Of a stretch of 64,000 nucleotides of DNA, positions 1-11,224 are shown in pieces. The translations under genes and the position numbers were made by a program. The notes under the pieces were generated by a model. The model saw only the letters and a program-made list of their open reading frames with translations. It made no database searches and was not told the origin of the DNA. The stretch covers positions 304,668,509 through 304,732,508 of the forward strand of contig CM077671.1 in NCBI GenBank assembly GCA_039707655.1. The letters are read 5' to 3'. The first letter of the stretch is position 1; the number at the start of each line of letters is the position of its first letter. The stretch comes from Elymus sibiricus (taxonomy: Eukaryota > Streptophyta > Magnoliopsida > Poales > Poaceae).

Positions 1-2
1 TT

Positions 3-830
3 CGTCAACAACGCAATGGCATCTTCATATCTCAAGAGAAATACCTCAAGGATGTCCTGAAGAAATTCGGCATGCAAGATTGCAAAGGCGTCAAGATTCC
101 TATGCCCACATCAGCTCAACTCTGCTCTGACAAAAGTGGTAAAGATTTCGATTAGAAGGTATACCGTTCCATGATTGGTTCTTTATTGTACTTATGTGCA
201 TCTAGGCCAGATATTATGCTTAGTGTTTGCATGTGTGCCCGATTTCAAGCAAAACCGAAGGAATCACACCATAAGGCTGTGAAACATATTCTTCGATATC
301 TAGCTCACACTCCAACACTAGGATTATGGTACCCCAAGGGCTCAGATCTTGACCTCATTGGATATTCTGATTCTGATTATGCTGGTGATCGTGTGGACCG
401 CAAGTCAACGTCAGGCACTTGTCATTTCCTCGGACGATCCTTAGTCTGTTGGTCCTCGAAGAAGCAGAACTGCGTGTCACTATCAACTACTGAAGCTGAG
501 TACATTGCTGCTGGTTCTTGCTGTGCTCAATTGCTATGGATGAAGCAAACCCTTAAGGACTACGACATCAATGTGAAGAATGTTCCTCTCTACTGCGACA
601 ATGAGAGTGCCATCAAGATTGCTCACAACCCAGTTCAGCACTCCAAGACCAAGAACATCCAGATTTGTCATCATTTTCTTCGTGACCATGTGATGAAGGG
701 CGATATCTTCCTCGACCACGTGAAGACTAAAGAACAACTGGCTGATATCTTCACAAAGCCCTTGGATGAGAAGAGATTTTGCAAGTTGCGGTGTGAGCTA
801 AATATCTTAGAATCTTCGAATGTTCTTTGA
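3..830 (+). pseudogene. copia pol C-terminus: end of reverse transcriptase and RNase H
   Basis: This frame is open from the window edge and ends at the stop at 828-830. It has one in-frame TAG at 153-155, just before the conserved YRSMIGSLLYL segment where related proteins have Gln. Visible motifs are the RT tail (ARFQAKPKESH), then RNase H: YSDSDYAGD with the first catalytic Asp, STTEAEYIAAGS with the Glu, and YCDNESAIKIA with the next Asp. The C-terminal LADIFTKPLDEKRF segment is typical of Sireviruses. The usual TKHI segment reads TKNIQI, so the RNase H is probably impaired as well as interrupted. RNase H would remove the RNA template during reverse transcription in the particle. The identification is secure; activity is unlikely. 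Confidence 0.9.
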
Positions 831-1171
831 AAGGACACACATCCTAACACTTATGCAAAATTGATGACTTTGATGTGCAACACACGAAGTAATGGTTTTC
901 TTCAATCAATGAAGACTAACTCTCTAAGTGTGAAGAAATTTATGAAGAATTTGATCCTCAGAACCCTACGACAATTGTACGCGGTGTCTGAAATCATCAT
1001 TCTTACATGGTGGGTAACGCCACCAACAACAGTTGAAATTCTTCAAGTTTGAGTATTTCATCATTTTGCAAATTCTTCAAAATTGTGAAATTCTTCAAGT
1101 CTGCAAATTCCTCAAAATTTCAAATTCTTCAAACTTTTCAACTGATGTTCCTCACATGAGTTTTTCTTCAT

Positions 1172-1217
<46 letters not shown>

Positions 1218-1594
1218 GTTTTTCAATGTCCTCAACAGCATTCACTTATAGCTATTTCTTCAAGTTGATTTTCTTCTAAGTGAATGTGATCGGACCCGTT
1301 CCCCCTCTATGCTAAACTTGACCAAGTCTGTTCACAAATTCTTCATATGCGTTCTACTTTGACACTCGTTCAAAGTCTTCACTGTGTCCTTGACAGCTGA
1401 AGAATTTGCGAACGAAAACTTTAAAATGCTCAATCTCAAATTTTTGGCGATTGCCGCTCAAACCGTTCTGATTCCCACGACTGGATAACCCACTATCTCC
1501 ACTACACAGTACGTGGGTGACACATGTCGCGTGGATGGCAAGGGTCAGGGGCACACTGGTCCAAAATCTTCGGGCCAGTTGGTTTTACTGCCGT
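831..1594 (+). other. Sirevirus pol to env-like spacer, non-coding
   Basis: No credible ORF is present. The stretch is rich in copies of TTCTTCAA and TTCCTCAA, for example around 1036, 1071 and 1094, and holds a TA microsatellite. The spacer is long for a copia element and leads into a TATA box at 1595, so its 3' part may act as an upstream promoter region. Confidence 0.5.
1176..1214. repeat. (TA)n microsatellite
   Basis: About 39 bp of uninterrupted TA dinucleotide lies within the Sirevirus spacer. It is expected to vary in length between individuals. Confidence 0.95.
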
Positions 1595-1602
1595 TATAAA
1601 TA
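1595..1602 (+). promoter_or_regulatory. TATA box upstream of env-like ORF
   Basis: TATAAATA is followed by a C-rich stretch (TACCCCTCCC) like plant start-site regions, then about 250 bp of GC-rich leader. It is 600 bp upstream of the env-like ATG and far from either LTR. A spliced or subgenomic transcript for the env-like ORF could start here. This is inferred from sequence only. Confidence 0.45.
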
Positions 1603-1858
1603 CCCCTCCCTTCCACTTGCTCGGGTTACTCCTCACTCCCATCTCTCCCGAGCTTCAGACCTAGCGCCGCCGCTGACGTCATCGTCGCCGGAGAGGAAGA
1701 GCTTCACTGCCTCGACCTCGCCGTCGTCGTACTCGCATCGGCCGCGGAAGTCTTCACCTCGCCGCCGCTGTAGCTGTCTTCCTCTGCCAAGCTAGGGCGT
1801 GGGAGATCTAGACTGACGAACTCCTTCACCTCACTGTTCATCGTGATCATCGCATACG

Positions 1859-2188
1859 GTAAATAAAATCTAGTTTTATTGCCATTTTTGATTCCGATGA
1901 TTTTCACTAAATCCTCAAAAGGTGTTTATTCTTCAAGCAATCCATCTCCTAAGCACCAAACAATATCCTTCTCTTGATCTATTTCGCTAAGTTATGATTT
2001 TCTTCAAGATTCCTCAATTGTGTGGATCCTCAAATCTGCACAACTCTGGAACCTAAGTCAAGAACACTTAGTGAAATTCTTCAAGGCATCTATGGTCATA
2101 TTCCTCAAACTTGATAGTTTTTTTTGCAAAAATTTCTGCGAACGCATATGACCTCTTCAAATTCCTCGCACCTATACTCTATTCACAG
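1859..2188 (+). other. candidate leader intron before env-like ORF
   Basis: A donor-like junction (ACG|GTAAAT, GT at 1859-1860) is followed by T-rich, AT-rich sequence. An acceptor-like junction (TTCACAG, AG at 2187-2188) lies seven bases before the ATG at 2195. The preceding 250 bp is GC-rich and leader-like. The 330-bp size and AT/GC contrast suit a plant 5' UTR intron, but no transcript evidence is available. Confidence 0.4.
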
Positions 2189-2194
2189 GTACAA

Positions 2195-5100
2195 ATGTCA
2201 GCTGATGAATCTCTTGGTTCTCATCAACTTAACTCATTTGCAGCGTTCCTCGAAGAAAAGTTACACACTTCCTCAGAAACTTCAGCAGCTCATAATCCTC
2301 AGTTGAAGAAAATGGCTGATGGGAAAAGACCTCAGAAAGGAGGAAAGAAGCTTGAATCCAACACTGCATTTGAGATCCCCGAGGAAATCTATCCTGAGTA
2401 TTGCACACCTGATGAATAAATCTATGGGAAAGAGACCAAAGAAAAGCGAAAAATTCGCATCCAAAAGATTGAGAAGAGATGGATGAAGGAATGGCGAGAA
2501 TATCGCTATGTCACTCCTAATTATATGAAGAAGTTTGCACTGAAACCACCTTGCAGAAGACCTCCACTGGGAAATAACCAGGCAGCTGACCCCTCTAGCC
2601 TCATGAGAGCTGAGGATTTTCCTGAAGAATGGGCAAAACATCAGAGAAAGCTTCAAAAGATCTCTAAAGAAGCTGTGAGGCAATTCAATGTGGACTCTGC
2701 TGCTGCTACTGCCTCTGCTAGTGCACCTGCTGCGAAAAAGTCAGTGGTGAAGAAATCCGCATCAAAGTCCTCAGCCCCAAGTTCCTCACAACAAATGCCT
2801 CAGGAAAAATCTTCAAGGGCTCCTGCAATGCCCTCAGTGGCTGCACAATCTTCAACGGCTGCTGCCAAGTCATCAACACCAGTGCATCTGGCATCTTGTC
2901 AGAGGACTGCCAGTTTTTCAATTGCTTCAGGGGCATCTGCAACTTTATCTACCCAAGCACATTCCTCAAGCAGGCCCACGTTGCTGAAGGTGAAGGCAAC
3001 AGCTGGACGTGGTAGGAGGCCAAGTCCTCATAAGAAGCAAGTGGTCTTCAATATTCCCTCAGCAACTGAGGAAGATGAAGCAAGTGATGGAGAGCTTGCT
3101 GCCATTGTCAGAAATAAGCAAGAAAGAGTGGCTCAAGCCAAGGGCACTTCAATTCCTCTTCTGCTGGATCCAAGGACTGTGCTTGACTTCATTGACATAT
3201 GGCACAATGATCCAAATACTCCAATTGATGACTTGAAGCTTCCTCCCGGTCCTAGCCATGTCCTCACCGCATTCATCGGTGAAGAAAAGTAGAAGTTCGA
3301 GAAGGCCAGAAAGGCAAAGAAGGCTCAGTTCAAGAAAGAGCGCTTCATGAAGAACAATGTTCTCAATCTAATGCCTGACCAACTCGTCTCTGTCCAAAAG
3401 GACATCAAAGGCCTCAGCGATGAATTCAACAAGTACTATGCTGACTGGAAGGGGCCAAGGTTCTATTTGTCAACATTGCTGACAAAGTCATCAAAGATCA
3501 CAACTCAAGGGTTGCAGCACGATCGCAACCACAAATTCCTCAGGATGAAACTTCTCCTCAGCCCGCTGAAGAAACTGCAAGTGCAGCTGAAGAAATTCAT
3601 GCTGCTGAAGAAATTCCCAGGGCAACTCCAAATGTTGCGCCTGAAGAAATTGAAAGGCCAGCTGAAGAAACTGTTGTGCCTGAAGAAACTGATAGGGCGA
3701 CTGCATCAGTCGTGCCTGAAGAAACTGCTCCAACTTCACCTCAGGCTCCCCCAGCAAAATCATCAAAGGTGAAGACTGTCACACTTCCTTCTGCATCAGA
3801 AGTGAAGAAAACTAAGGCTGCGGAAAAGGTAGCTGCTCTAAAGAGGAAAGCATCACCATCTGCAGATCCCTCAGCTGCGAAGAAATTGAAGACTTTGCCA
3901 AGTTCTTCAAATGAACCAATTGATGCTGTTCCTATTTCATCAGTCCCAGCCTACGAAGTAGTTCTATTTGGTGAAGACTATGTCATCCCAAGTGAGGACG
4001 ATGATGAAGAAACTCAATCTGCTGCTTCCTCAGAGCAGATCGATGAAGAAATCGAGGTGGATGCAAATGCTTCAACCCCTCGCATGTCACCACCCCAGCC
4101 TCAGTTCACTGCTGAAGAGACCGGTGTTGAAGAAATCGATGAGGATGTGGACATTGGATCTACCACTGCAGTCATCCATGATGAATACTGGGATGCAGCA
4201 CACCCAAATTCTCCAATGACCACTCCTCTCAAACAGATTCCTCAGTCTCCAGCCCCAACTGAAGAAATTCCAACAGAGACTGCTGAAGATATTCCAGCTG
4301 TATCAACTGATGAAATTGCAGCACAAGTTCCTCAAGTCGAAGAAACTGCCATTGTTCCAATCGAGACTGGACGACGCTTCAAGCCAAATCTTCAGCCGAA
4401 GCCAAAATTGTCATTCAAAGGCACAAAGCGCCCCAAATTCATCAAGGCGAATTTCTTCGACGAGCACATATTCTTCACAGGACCAAATCCATATGCCTCA
4501 GCAAGGACCGGACGCACAAGATTCTGGACTCCTTCGCAGATGAATTTCTATGCATCAGTACTATTTGACAAAGAGAAAGTCTTCGAGCATCGGCAAATTC
4601 CTCATGTGGATATGGAATCCATTCCGTGCTTCACACCTGTGCTCGCAGTTCTTCATGATGTTGGGATTCTTCCCTTCTGCGTTGACATATGCGACTGGAA
4701 TGAAGAGCTAATTCTTCAATTCTATGCAACCTTACATATCTCAGGTGATGCTTCTGATGTCAATTCATGGATTCTGGACTGGATGACTGGATCTACTCAC
4801 TACACTGCCTCAGCCACTGAATTGCTTCGGGCTGTGCCAATAGCAATTCCTTCAGAGGGAGCACGCTGCATCTATGATGAACCTGAACTGCCCAACCACT
4901 TGATGCAAGTGCTGATGAAGCCTTTGGCTCCTGGCAAACCTCAAAGGACCACCTTCCTAGTGAAGGATTTGCTCTATGTGCCCAGGACCATATACCGCAT
5001 ACTGACCAAAACCCACAATCCTATCAAGGGTCACAACTCTGAAGAAGAAGCTGTTGAAGGAATCATGAAGACTATGCTATTCAACATCATTCATGGGATT

Positions 5101-5856
5101 CCCATCAATTACCATGATTTCTTCATGAGGACTTTGGCAAATGCAGCTATGTCACCATTTGAATTGAAGCCCTATGCTCCCTGGATAATGAAATTCATCA
5201 GATCAAAGTCTTCAATTCCATTCAAGGCTGATCTTCAGAATCACTTTAGTTTCTTGCCTCCGATTGAAGTCCTCAAGAAAACATTTTCTTCAGTTGAGGG
5301 AAAAGGCAAGGCTGTCATTGATGAAGGTACTCGTCCATTGGATGGCCAATTTCGCAAAGCTGCATCCTATTCCACCAATGATGACTCTGCTACCCAAGAT
5401 TCTGCTGCAAAAGCCTCAACGCAAAATCCTCAAGTTGCTGCCCCTCATGTGATGACCGATCGCGAGCTTCTCCTAAGTCTTCATCAGAAGGTTGATCGCA
5501 ATCACAAGTGGGTCAAGCGTCAATTTGGTTCACTTCTTCGTGACATGACTGTCACGCATAACTCTGTGAGGAAAAATCATTACTATGTGCATGAAATCTT
5601 CGATCGCACTTGGGCCATTCTGTCACACCTCAAGACTCCTGAAGAACTCAAGGAGATGGACTTTCAGATGAACTTTTACTGGTCGATTCCTCCAAAGAAG
5701 AAGTGGAAGAAAGTTCAAGTTCCTCAGCTGGTGACAAGCTCATTTTCTTCATCACGTGATATAGATGAAGCTGAGGACATTGAAGATACAGCTGCAGGCC
5801 CTGCTACACCAACCGACCCCGACAACGCTGGCGCTCCTCCACCACCTTCAAGATGA
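2195..5856 (+). pseudogene. Sirevirus env-like extra ORF (decayed)
   Basis: One long reading frame of about 1,220 codons is broken by TAA at 2417-2419, TAG at 3290-3292 and a one-base frameshift in the GGGG run near 3451-3454. It then runs open to the stop at 5854-5856. The start chosen is ATG 2195, just after the acceptor-like site. The first third is Lys/Ser/Ala/Pro-rich with acidic PEET-type repeats (about 3550-3740) and basic patches such as KRKASPSADPSAAKKLK. A compact part (about 4370-5300) contains FYASVLFDKEKVF, LPFCVDICDWNEEL and ILQFYATLHISG. Its pattern resembles the 'putative plant transposon protein' domain of plant retroelement ORFs. I see no signal peptide, clear membrane helix or furin-type site, so the envelope label is positional only. 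Function is unknown. Confidence 0.75.
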
Positions 5857-6379
5857 AATTCTTCAGGGGCGTTAGTCCTCAATTTCGTCCCTTTTGGTCA
5901 CTTGATGACAAAGGGGGAGAAATTTGAGTTAGTCTTCAAGCGGGTCTCCTTATATGGGCTGTGTTTTTGTTCAAGTTACAACTCTCGCTCTTCTGAAGCT
6001 TTTGTTGATTGAGTTGTAAACTTAAGTCCGATGGTGGTCTGATACTTTTGAACTGCTTTCTGCATGCTTAATTTCCTCAAGTATCTTAATGCACGCATGC
6101 TGAATTTCCCCAGACCCTATTTTTCATCATGCATTTCAATTTCCTCATGATATATATAAAATGCATGTATGAATTAGAAGATATAGGGGGAGATCTCCAA
6201 GATTTTATCCTGCCATGTGCATTTGCAGACCAAAGCAAATTCCTCAAATATGCACATCTTCAGGGGGAGTTCCTCTATATCTTGAAATCAAATTCCTCAA
6301 ACTCTGTACTTACACTTCATATGTTTATCCCCGTTGAAAACTTAACCTATTTGTCATCAATCACCAAAAAGGGGGAGAT
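5857..6379 (+). promoter_or_regulatory. Sirevirus 3' untranslated region with multiple polypurine tracts
   Basis: There are four GGGGGAG cores at 5913, 6186, 6263 and 6371. The last, preceded by AAAAA, sits directly before the LTR and is the functional polypurine tract for plus-strand priming. Repeated tracts upstream of the true one are a described Sirevirus trait. TTCCTCAA motifs are again frequent. Confidence 0.75.
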
Positions 6380-7944
6380 TGTAAGTGCATCTAGTGCCCC
6401 TTAGTGATTTTGGTGTATTGAAGACTTATAGGTTAAGGGACTAATATGTTTGTGAGTGTACCCAGGCTCTATAAGTCGATGAGGAGTTTGATATATTCGA
6501 AGAATGTCGACCCCTAAAAATGAATGTCTTCAACTGAAGACTTTGGTGAAGACTTTGCTGAAGACTTTGGTATTCCCTGAAGACTTTGAAAATGAAGAAG
6601 ATGGTGTGACCTTGAAGATATGAACGAGGACTATGAAGCGTGAAGACTTTTGTTTTCGTAGTTTCATTTCCTTTCTTTGAGTCATAGGAAACACCGTACT
6701 GTTAAACGGGGTCGAGGTAATACTAAGGAAAAATTTCCATCTGATGCTCAACTCAAAAGCCTCAACATAACCCAATCCTTCGAGTGAAGCCTTTGGAAAC
6801 CTCTTGCAGTTCAGTCAAGTTCTTCAGTGATAGAGACGATGTTCTTCTGGTCTCTGAGGAAATTGGTCTGACTGAGGAGTTAGGATTTTGCCAGTGCGAA
6901 TTGCCTACAAGTGAGGAATATGATAAGCCCTGAGGAATTTGACAGTTCAAATTCCGACCGTTGTTGTGCTTTGCGCCAGCTGTCCAGATATTTTATCCAC
7001 CTAACGGTCATATCATTGGGGGGGCATTCATGTCTTATCATGTCGGGATGCACCCTGGCTATAAATAGCCGCCCCCCACAACCACTAGTTGGTTGGCTGC
7101 TCCGAGAGAGAACTTGACACTTGTCATTTGAGAGCATCCCTTTCCTCGAGGACTTTGAGCGAAAATCATCAGTGAGGAAAAACCCAAAAACCCAAACCAT
7201 CAAAACCCAAAGTGATTGAGCATCACTGAAGAAATTATTCCTGTGTGGAACCGACGCTTTTTACCTTTGAAGACTGTGTATCTTCCAGACGGTTAGGCGT
7301 CATGGTCTAGTGCATCCCGCAGTCAATTGGGGATCGCTGGGTGATCGTGGTCTAGAGCATCCAGCAGTAAATTATGGATTGCTGGGTGACCAGTTTGTGA
7401 GGGTTTTGGAAGTCTACCCTAAAGACTTACCACGAGTGTTGGGCGAGGTCTGTGTGCCCTTAGCTCAAGGAGAATACGGTAAGGACTGTGTGTCCTGGGA
7501 CTATGTGTCCTCTGGTTTAAATACCAGGCCGCTCCGAACCAGACGTACGACTGTCACATCAGTTGGAACTGGGTTATCAAACCATTGTCTTCATCGAGCT
7601 ACCTGGTTCTATTTCCTCAACCCTTTCATTTCCTCATATACCTGTTGATGAAATTGATCGTTATTGTTTGAAGAATTTGACTGAAGACTTTCTCAATTTC
7701 CTCACCTCAAATTCTTCAGTCACCTTATCTTCTGCCTGCTTATCCTGTTCACGCTACTCATGCTCTGTGTATGTTTCATTTCATCATGATGACTATGCTA
7801 CTGCTATGTTTCGCATGCACTTGAGTACTTATTCCGCTGCGAGTAGTTGGTCACTTAGCAAATTCCTCAACGAGTATTTCCTCAAGTGACGAATTTGTAA
7901 AAATCGCCTATTCACCCCCCTCTAGTCGATATAACGCACTTTCA
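6380..7944 (+). repeat. Sirevirus 3' LTR
   Basis: It starts TGTAAGTGCATCTAGTGCCC right after the polypurine tract and ends CGCACTTTCA, giving TG...CA ends and 1,565 bp. It carries a TATA box (CTATAAATAG at 7059-7068). A cluster of GAAGACTTTG direct repeats lies at about 6535-6595. Further TTCCTCAA motifs occur near 7615-7885. Confidence 0.85.
7059..7068 (+). promoter_or_regulatory. TATA box of Sirevirus LTR
   Basis: CTATAAATAG is followed by GC-rich sequence and is the likely U3/R promoter of the LTR. Confidence 0.6.
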
Positions 7945-10138
7945 CACTCGTTCGCCGAGTGAGCGCCGTCGGAGAGACTACTACGACTTCTTCCAAGAAC
8001 CCCTGCAGAACGCAAGGTTCATCCTTGCAGAACTTGGTCGATAGAGCTCGAGCCAACAGAGAGAGGTCGAGTAGCTCCATTGCCTCTGGCCTTGAGTGTT
8101 TCAGCAGATCCATTCGGGAAGCCGACATCCCCTCCAACTACAGGTTGGCGACAGGGGTGTCAAAATTCAATGGCGAGTCCAAGCCAGAGACTTGGTTGGA
8201 GGAATACCGAGTGGCTGTCCAGATCGGCGGTGGCAGCGATTATGTTGCAATGAAGCACTTGCCACTGATGTTGGAAGGGTCCGCGAGAGCCTGGCTCAAC
8301 CAACTTCTTGTTGGCGGCATATACTGCTAGGAAGACCTGGCCTGAGTGTTCGTCAAGACATTCGAGGGCACGTATAAGCGGCCGGGTGGACTGACCGAGT
8401 TCCAACACTGTTTTGCAGAAGAGCAATGCGACTCTCTGCAAGTACATTCAGCGTTGGACCACTCTACACAACTCAGTGGAGAACGTCACCGAGCACCAGG
8501 CGATCTGTGCCTTCCGAGACGGAGTGAAGTACCGGGAACTCATCCTCAAGTTTGGCCGAACCGAAACTCCGAACATGAATCGAGTGGTGGAGTTGGCCAA
8601 CCGGTACGCCAACGGCGAGGAGGAGGACCGACTGAGGAACGACAAAGGGCGGACCAGTGAAGCCCACCAGTCGAGAGATAAATCCAACAAGAAACAAAAG
8701 TGGAAGGCTGACCAAGCTGTTAAATCCGAGGCAGCGGCTCTGGCCGGGCAAAGCAAAGTCAAAGGGAAGCAGAAGCAGAAAAAGGATTGGGCCACCAAGA
8801 AGAAGAGTGCCCCCAAGGGCGATGTCCTAGATCAGCCCTGCCAGATTCACATCAAGAAAGATGAAGATAGAAATCTGGTCCTCGCAAAGCACACCACTCC
8901 GGAGTGCCAACTGCTCAAGCAGGAGATTTGCGAGGATCCCTCCGGGGAGAAAGATGAGGACGAAGATGACAAGGAGGGAAAGAATGCCGATGGTTACCCT
9001 CATGTCGATTGGTCTGATCACCCAGCCCACATTCCGACCCCCGGGCGGCAGGCGCTAGTGGTTGATCCGGCTATCAACGGGGTCCGACCGCGCAAGGTCC
9101 TTATGGACGAAGGCAGTGGACTAAATATCATGTACGACGACACCCTGAATGCGATGGACATACCCCTGTCCTGACTGAGCAAGAGCATGTTGCAATTCCA
9201 CGGGGTAATCCCTGGGAAGAAGGCAAGGTCACTCGGTCAAATCGCACTGAATGTGGTATTCGGCGGTGAGAAGAACTATTGGAAGGAGCGGCTGGCTTTT
9301 GAAGTGGTGGACTTCCGCAGTGCATATCATGCCATCCTGGGTAGGCCTGCCTACGCACGTTTCATGGCCAGACCATGTTACGTGTATCTTAAATTTAAGA
9401 TGCCACATCTGAGAGGCGTGATCACCATCACAGGCAATCGGAAGATAGTCGAAGAGTGCCTACAGAAGGGTTCCCAAATTGGTGATGAGCAAATCGCAGT
9501 GACGGAGTTGGACGGGTACAAGAAGATGGTGGACACGGCCGACCTGCTCAGGTCAAAGAAGTCGACTGTGGAATCCACTTTCCAGTCGGCCGGAGAGACG
9601 AAGACTGTTCACGTCCATCCGACTGATCCAGAGGCAGTGCCTACCAACATCTTCATCACCCTCGACAGCAAATAGGAAGGCGAGCTCATCCAGTTCCTTC
9701 GTGAGAACTGGGACAACTTTGCATGGAAGCGATCTGATATGTAGGGTGTTCCCAGGGAGCTGGGTGAGCATAGACTCCGTGTCGACCCGAAGGCCAAGCC
9801 TGTGAAAGAGTACCCGCGACGCTCTTCCACGGAGATGCGCAAGGCAATTGGCGAGGAGATCGCTTGGCTCCTAGCTGCCGAGTTCATCCAAGAGGTATAC
9901 CACTCCGAGTTGCTCGCCAACATTGTCATGGTGCCAAAAAAGAACAACTCTCTACGGATGTGCATTGATTTTAAGCACATCAATCGGGCCTGCCCGAAAG
10001 ACCACTGCCCCCTCCCCCGCATAGATGAGATAGTAGATTCTGCTACAGGGTGTGAGAGTTTATCGTTTCTGGATGCATACTTCGTGTACCATTAGATTCA
10101 AATGTATGGGCCTGACGACATAAAGACATCGTTCATGA
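7945..10138 (+). pseudogene. Ty3/gypsy gag-protease-RT fragment, heavily decayed
   Basis: The frame beginning near 7959 encodes a gypsy gag core (KFNGESKPETWLEEYR, then GSARAWLNQL). It is broken by TAG 8328-8330, TGA 8343-8345 and a frameshift near 8410. It continues through IQRWTTLHNSVENV, FRDGVKYREL and a Lys-rich region. The protease motif LMDEGSGLNIMY follows near 9090-9135; the usual DGGSG reads DEGSG, so the protease is doubtful. After TGA 9172-9174 and TAG at 9673-9675 and 9742-9744, the reverse transcriptase start is recognisable: RMCIDFKHINRACPKDHCPL and LSFLDAYFVYH, with TAG 10093-10095. The sequence stops abruptly at about 10138. The motif set fits the Tat lineage of non-chromovirus gypsy elements. 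The Sirevirus at 1-7944 interrupts its 5' side. Confidence 0.8.
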
Positions 10139-11224
10139 ATGCACAACTTCTACCTAAGTGGTTTTGGTAATTAACAACAACATATAGTTCATTGAACTAA
10201 TAAGCCTATCAAGTATATTTCAGGAAAATTCAATGAATGGTTCGGCTAAGATTGTGAGATGGTCCCCCTAGATGCAATGAACACAAGTTGGCAAGAGCTT
10301 CAAGCTTCAAGACTCTACATTTTCTTTTATGTGAGAAATCACAATTGAGTCCATAGGAAAAGCCAATACTATTAAAAGGGGTTGAGGTATTGATAATGAC
10401 CTGGTTGCTCAAGTGCTTAGAGATTTGCCTCCAAAAGCGTCAACCAAACTATCAAAAAAAATATTTTGTCCAAAATCAAAATGCCAAAATCGGTGCCACC
10501 AAGTTTTCCATTTCGGCCCCACCGAGTTTGCCAAGACAGAACCCAGAGCCAAAACCCTAGCATCTCGGTACCAACGAGACCTCATTCGGTACAACTGAAA
10601 AGTGGGTGCCAACTCTTTGTAATCGAAGCGTTAAACTTCGGAATTCCCGAGTTTCTCATTTTGGTGCCACCGAGATTTGGATCTGCCCTAGGTCACCTGA
10701 ATTGGTCTCAGCGAGTTGTTCCTATCGGTCTCACTGAGAACCTGAAAGCTCCAACCTTTTGCACTAGTCGGTTTAACCGAGTTTTTACTTCGGTTCCACT
10801 GAGTTGGGCAATAATGTTGTAACGATTGTATTTTTGGAGAAGGCTATTTATACCCCTCCACCCCTCTCATTTGTAGAGAGAGCACTCAGAACAAGCCAAC
10901 ACTTTCACCCTTCATTTTCCGAGAGAGAACCACCTACTCATGTGTTGAGATCAAGATCTTCCACTCCAACCATATGATTCTTGATTTCTAGCCCCCCCCC
11001 CCCCCAATTTCTTTCCACCCAATCACGTTCTTCCACCAAGCCAAAATTCTACGAGAGAGTGATTGAGTGTTGAGGGGACTATCTTTTGAAACACAAGAGC
11101 TAGGGGTTCATCATCTATATACTGTCTATTACCTTTTGGAGAGTGGTGCATCCTAGATTGGTTAGGTGTCGCTTGGGTGCCTCCGGATCGTGTGGATTTG
11201 TACCAAGAAATTTGTACGGGGAAG
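10139..11224 (+). repeat. Sirevirus-type LTR remnant
   Basis: This non-coding stretch has a TATA box (TATTTATA, 10845-10852) followed by a C-rich start region. It opens with TGGTTTTGGTAATTAACAAC, an opening often seen in grass Sirevirus LTRs, and holds an array of CGGTNCCACCGAG-like palindromes. A C run lies near 10991-11005. The left end is not clean and the right end is cut by a minus-strand LTR at 11225, so this is a partial LTR. Family assignment is inferred. Confidence 0.55.
10491..10804. repeat. array of CGGTNNCACCGAG-type palindromes
   Basis: At least eight variants of a 12-13-bp palindrome (cggtgccaccaag, cggccccaccgag, ggtgccaccgag, cggtttaaccgag, cggttccactgag and others) recur over about 310 bp. 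They lie just upstream of the LTR TATA box. Palindromic motifs at this place have been reported for Sireviruses. Confidence 0.65.

Larger units (their letters stand above)
1..7944 (+). mobile_element. Sirevirus (Ty1/copia) retrotransposon, 3' part
   Basis: The window opens inside a copia element. In order it holds the pol tail with RNase H, a long spacer with promoter-like sequence, a large env-like ORF, several polypurine tracts and a 1.57-kb 3' LTR. Extra ORF after pol, repeated polypurine tracts and an LTR beginning TGTAAGTGCATC are together typical of Sireviruses; in Triticeae this suggests the Maximus group. The LTR end at 7944 abuts a gypsy gag, so the element inserted into older gypsy DNA. 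The five bases after it (CACTC) should be the target duplication, but the 5' end lies outside the window, so this is unverified. All its ORFs are broken. Confidence 0.85.
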
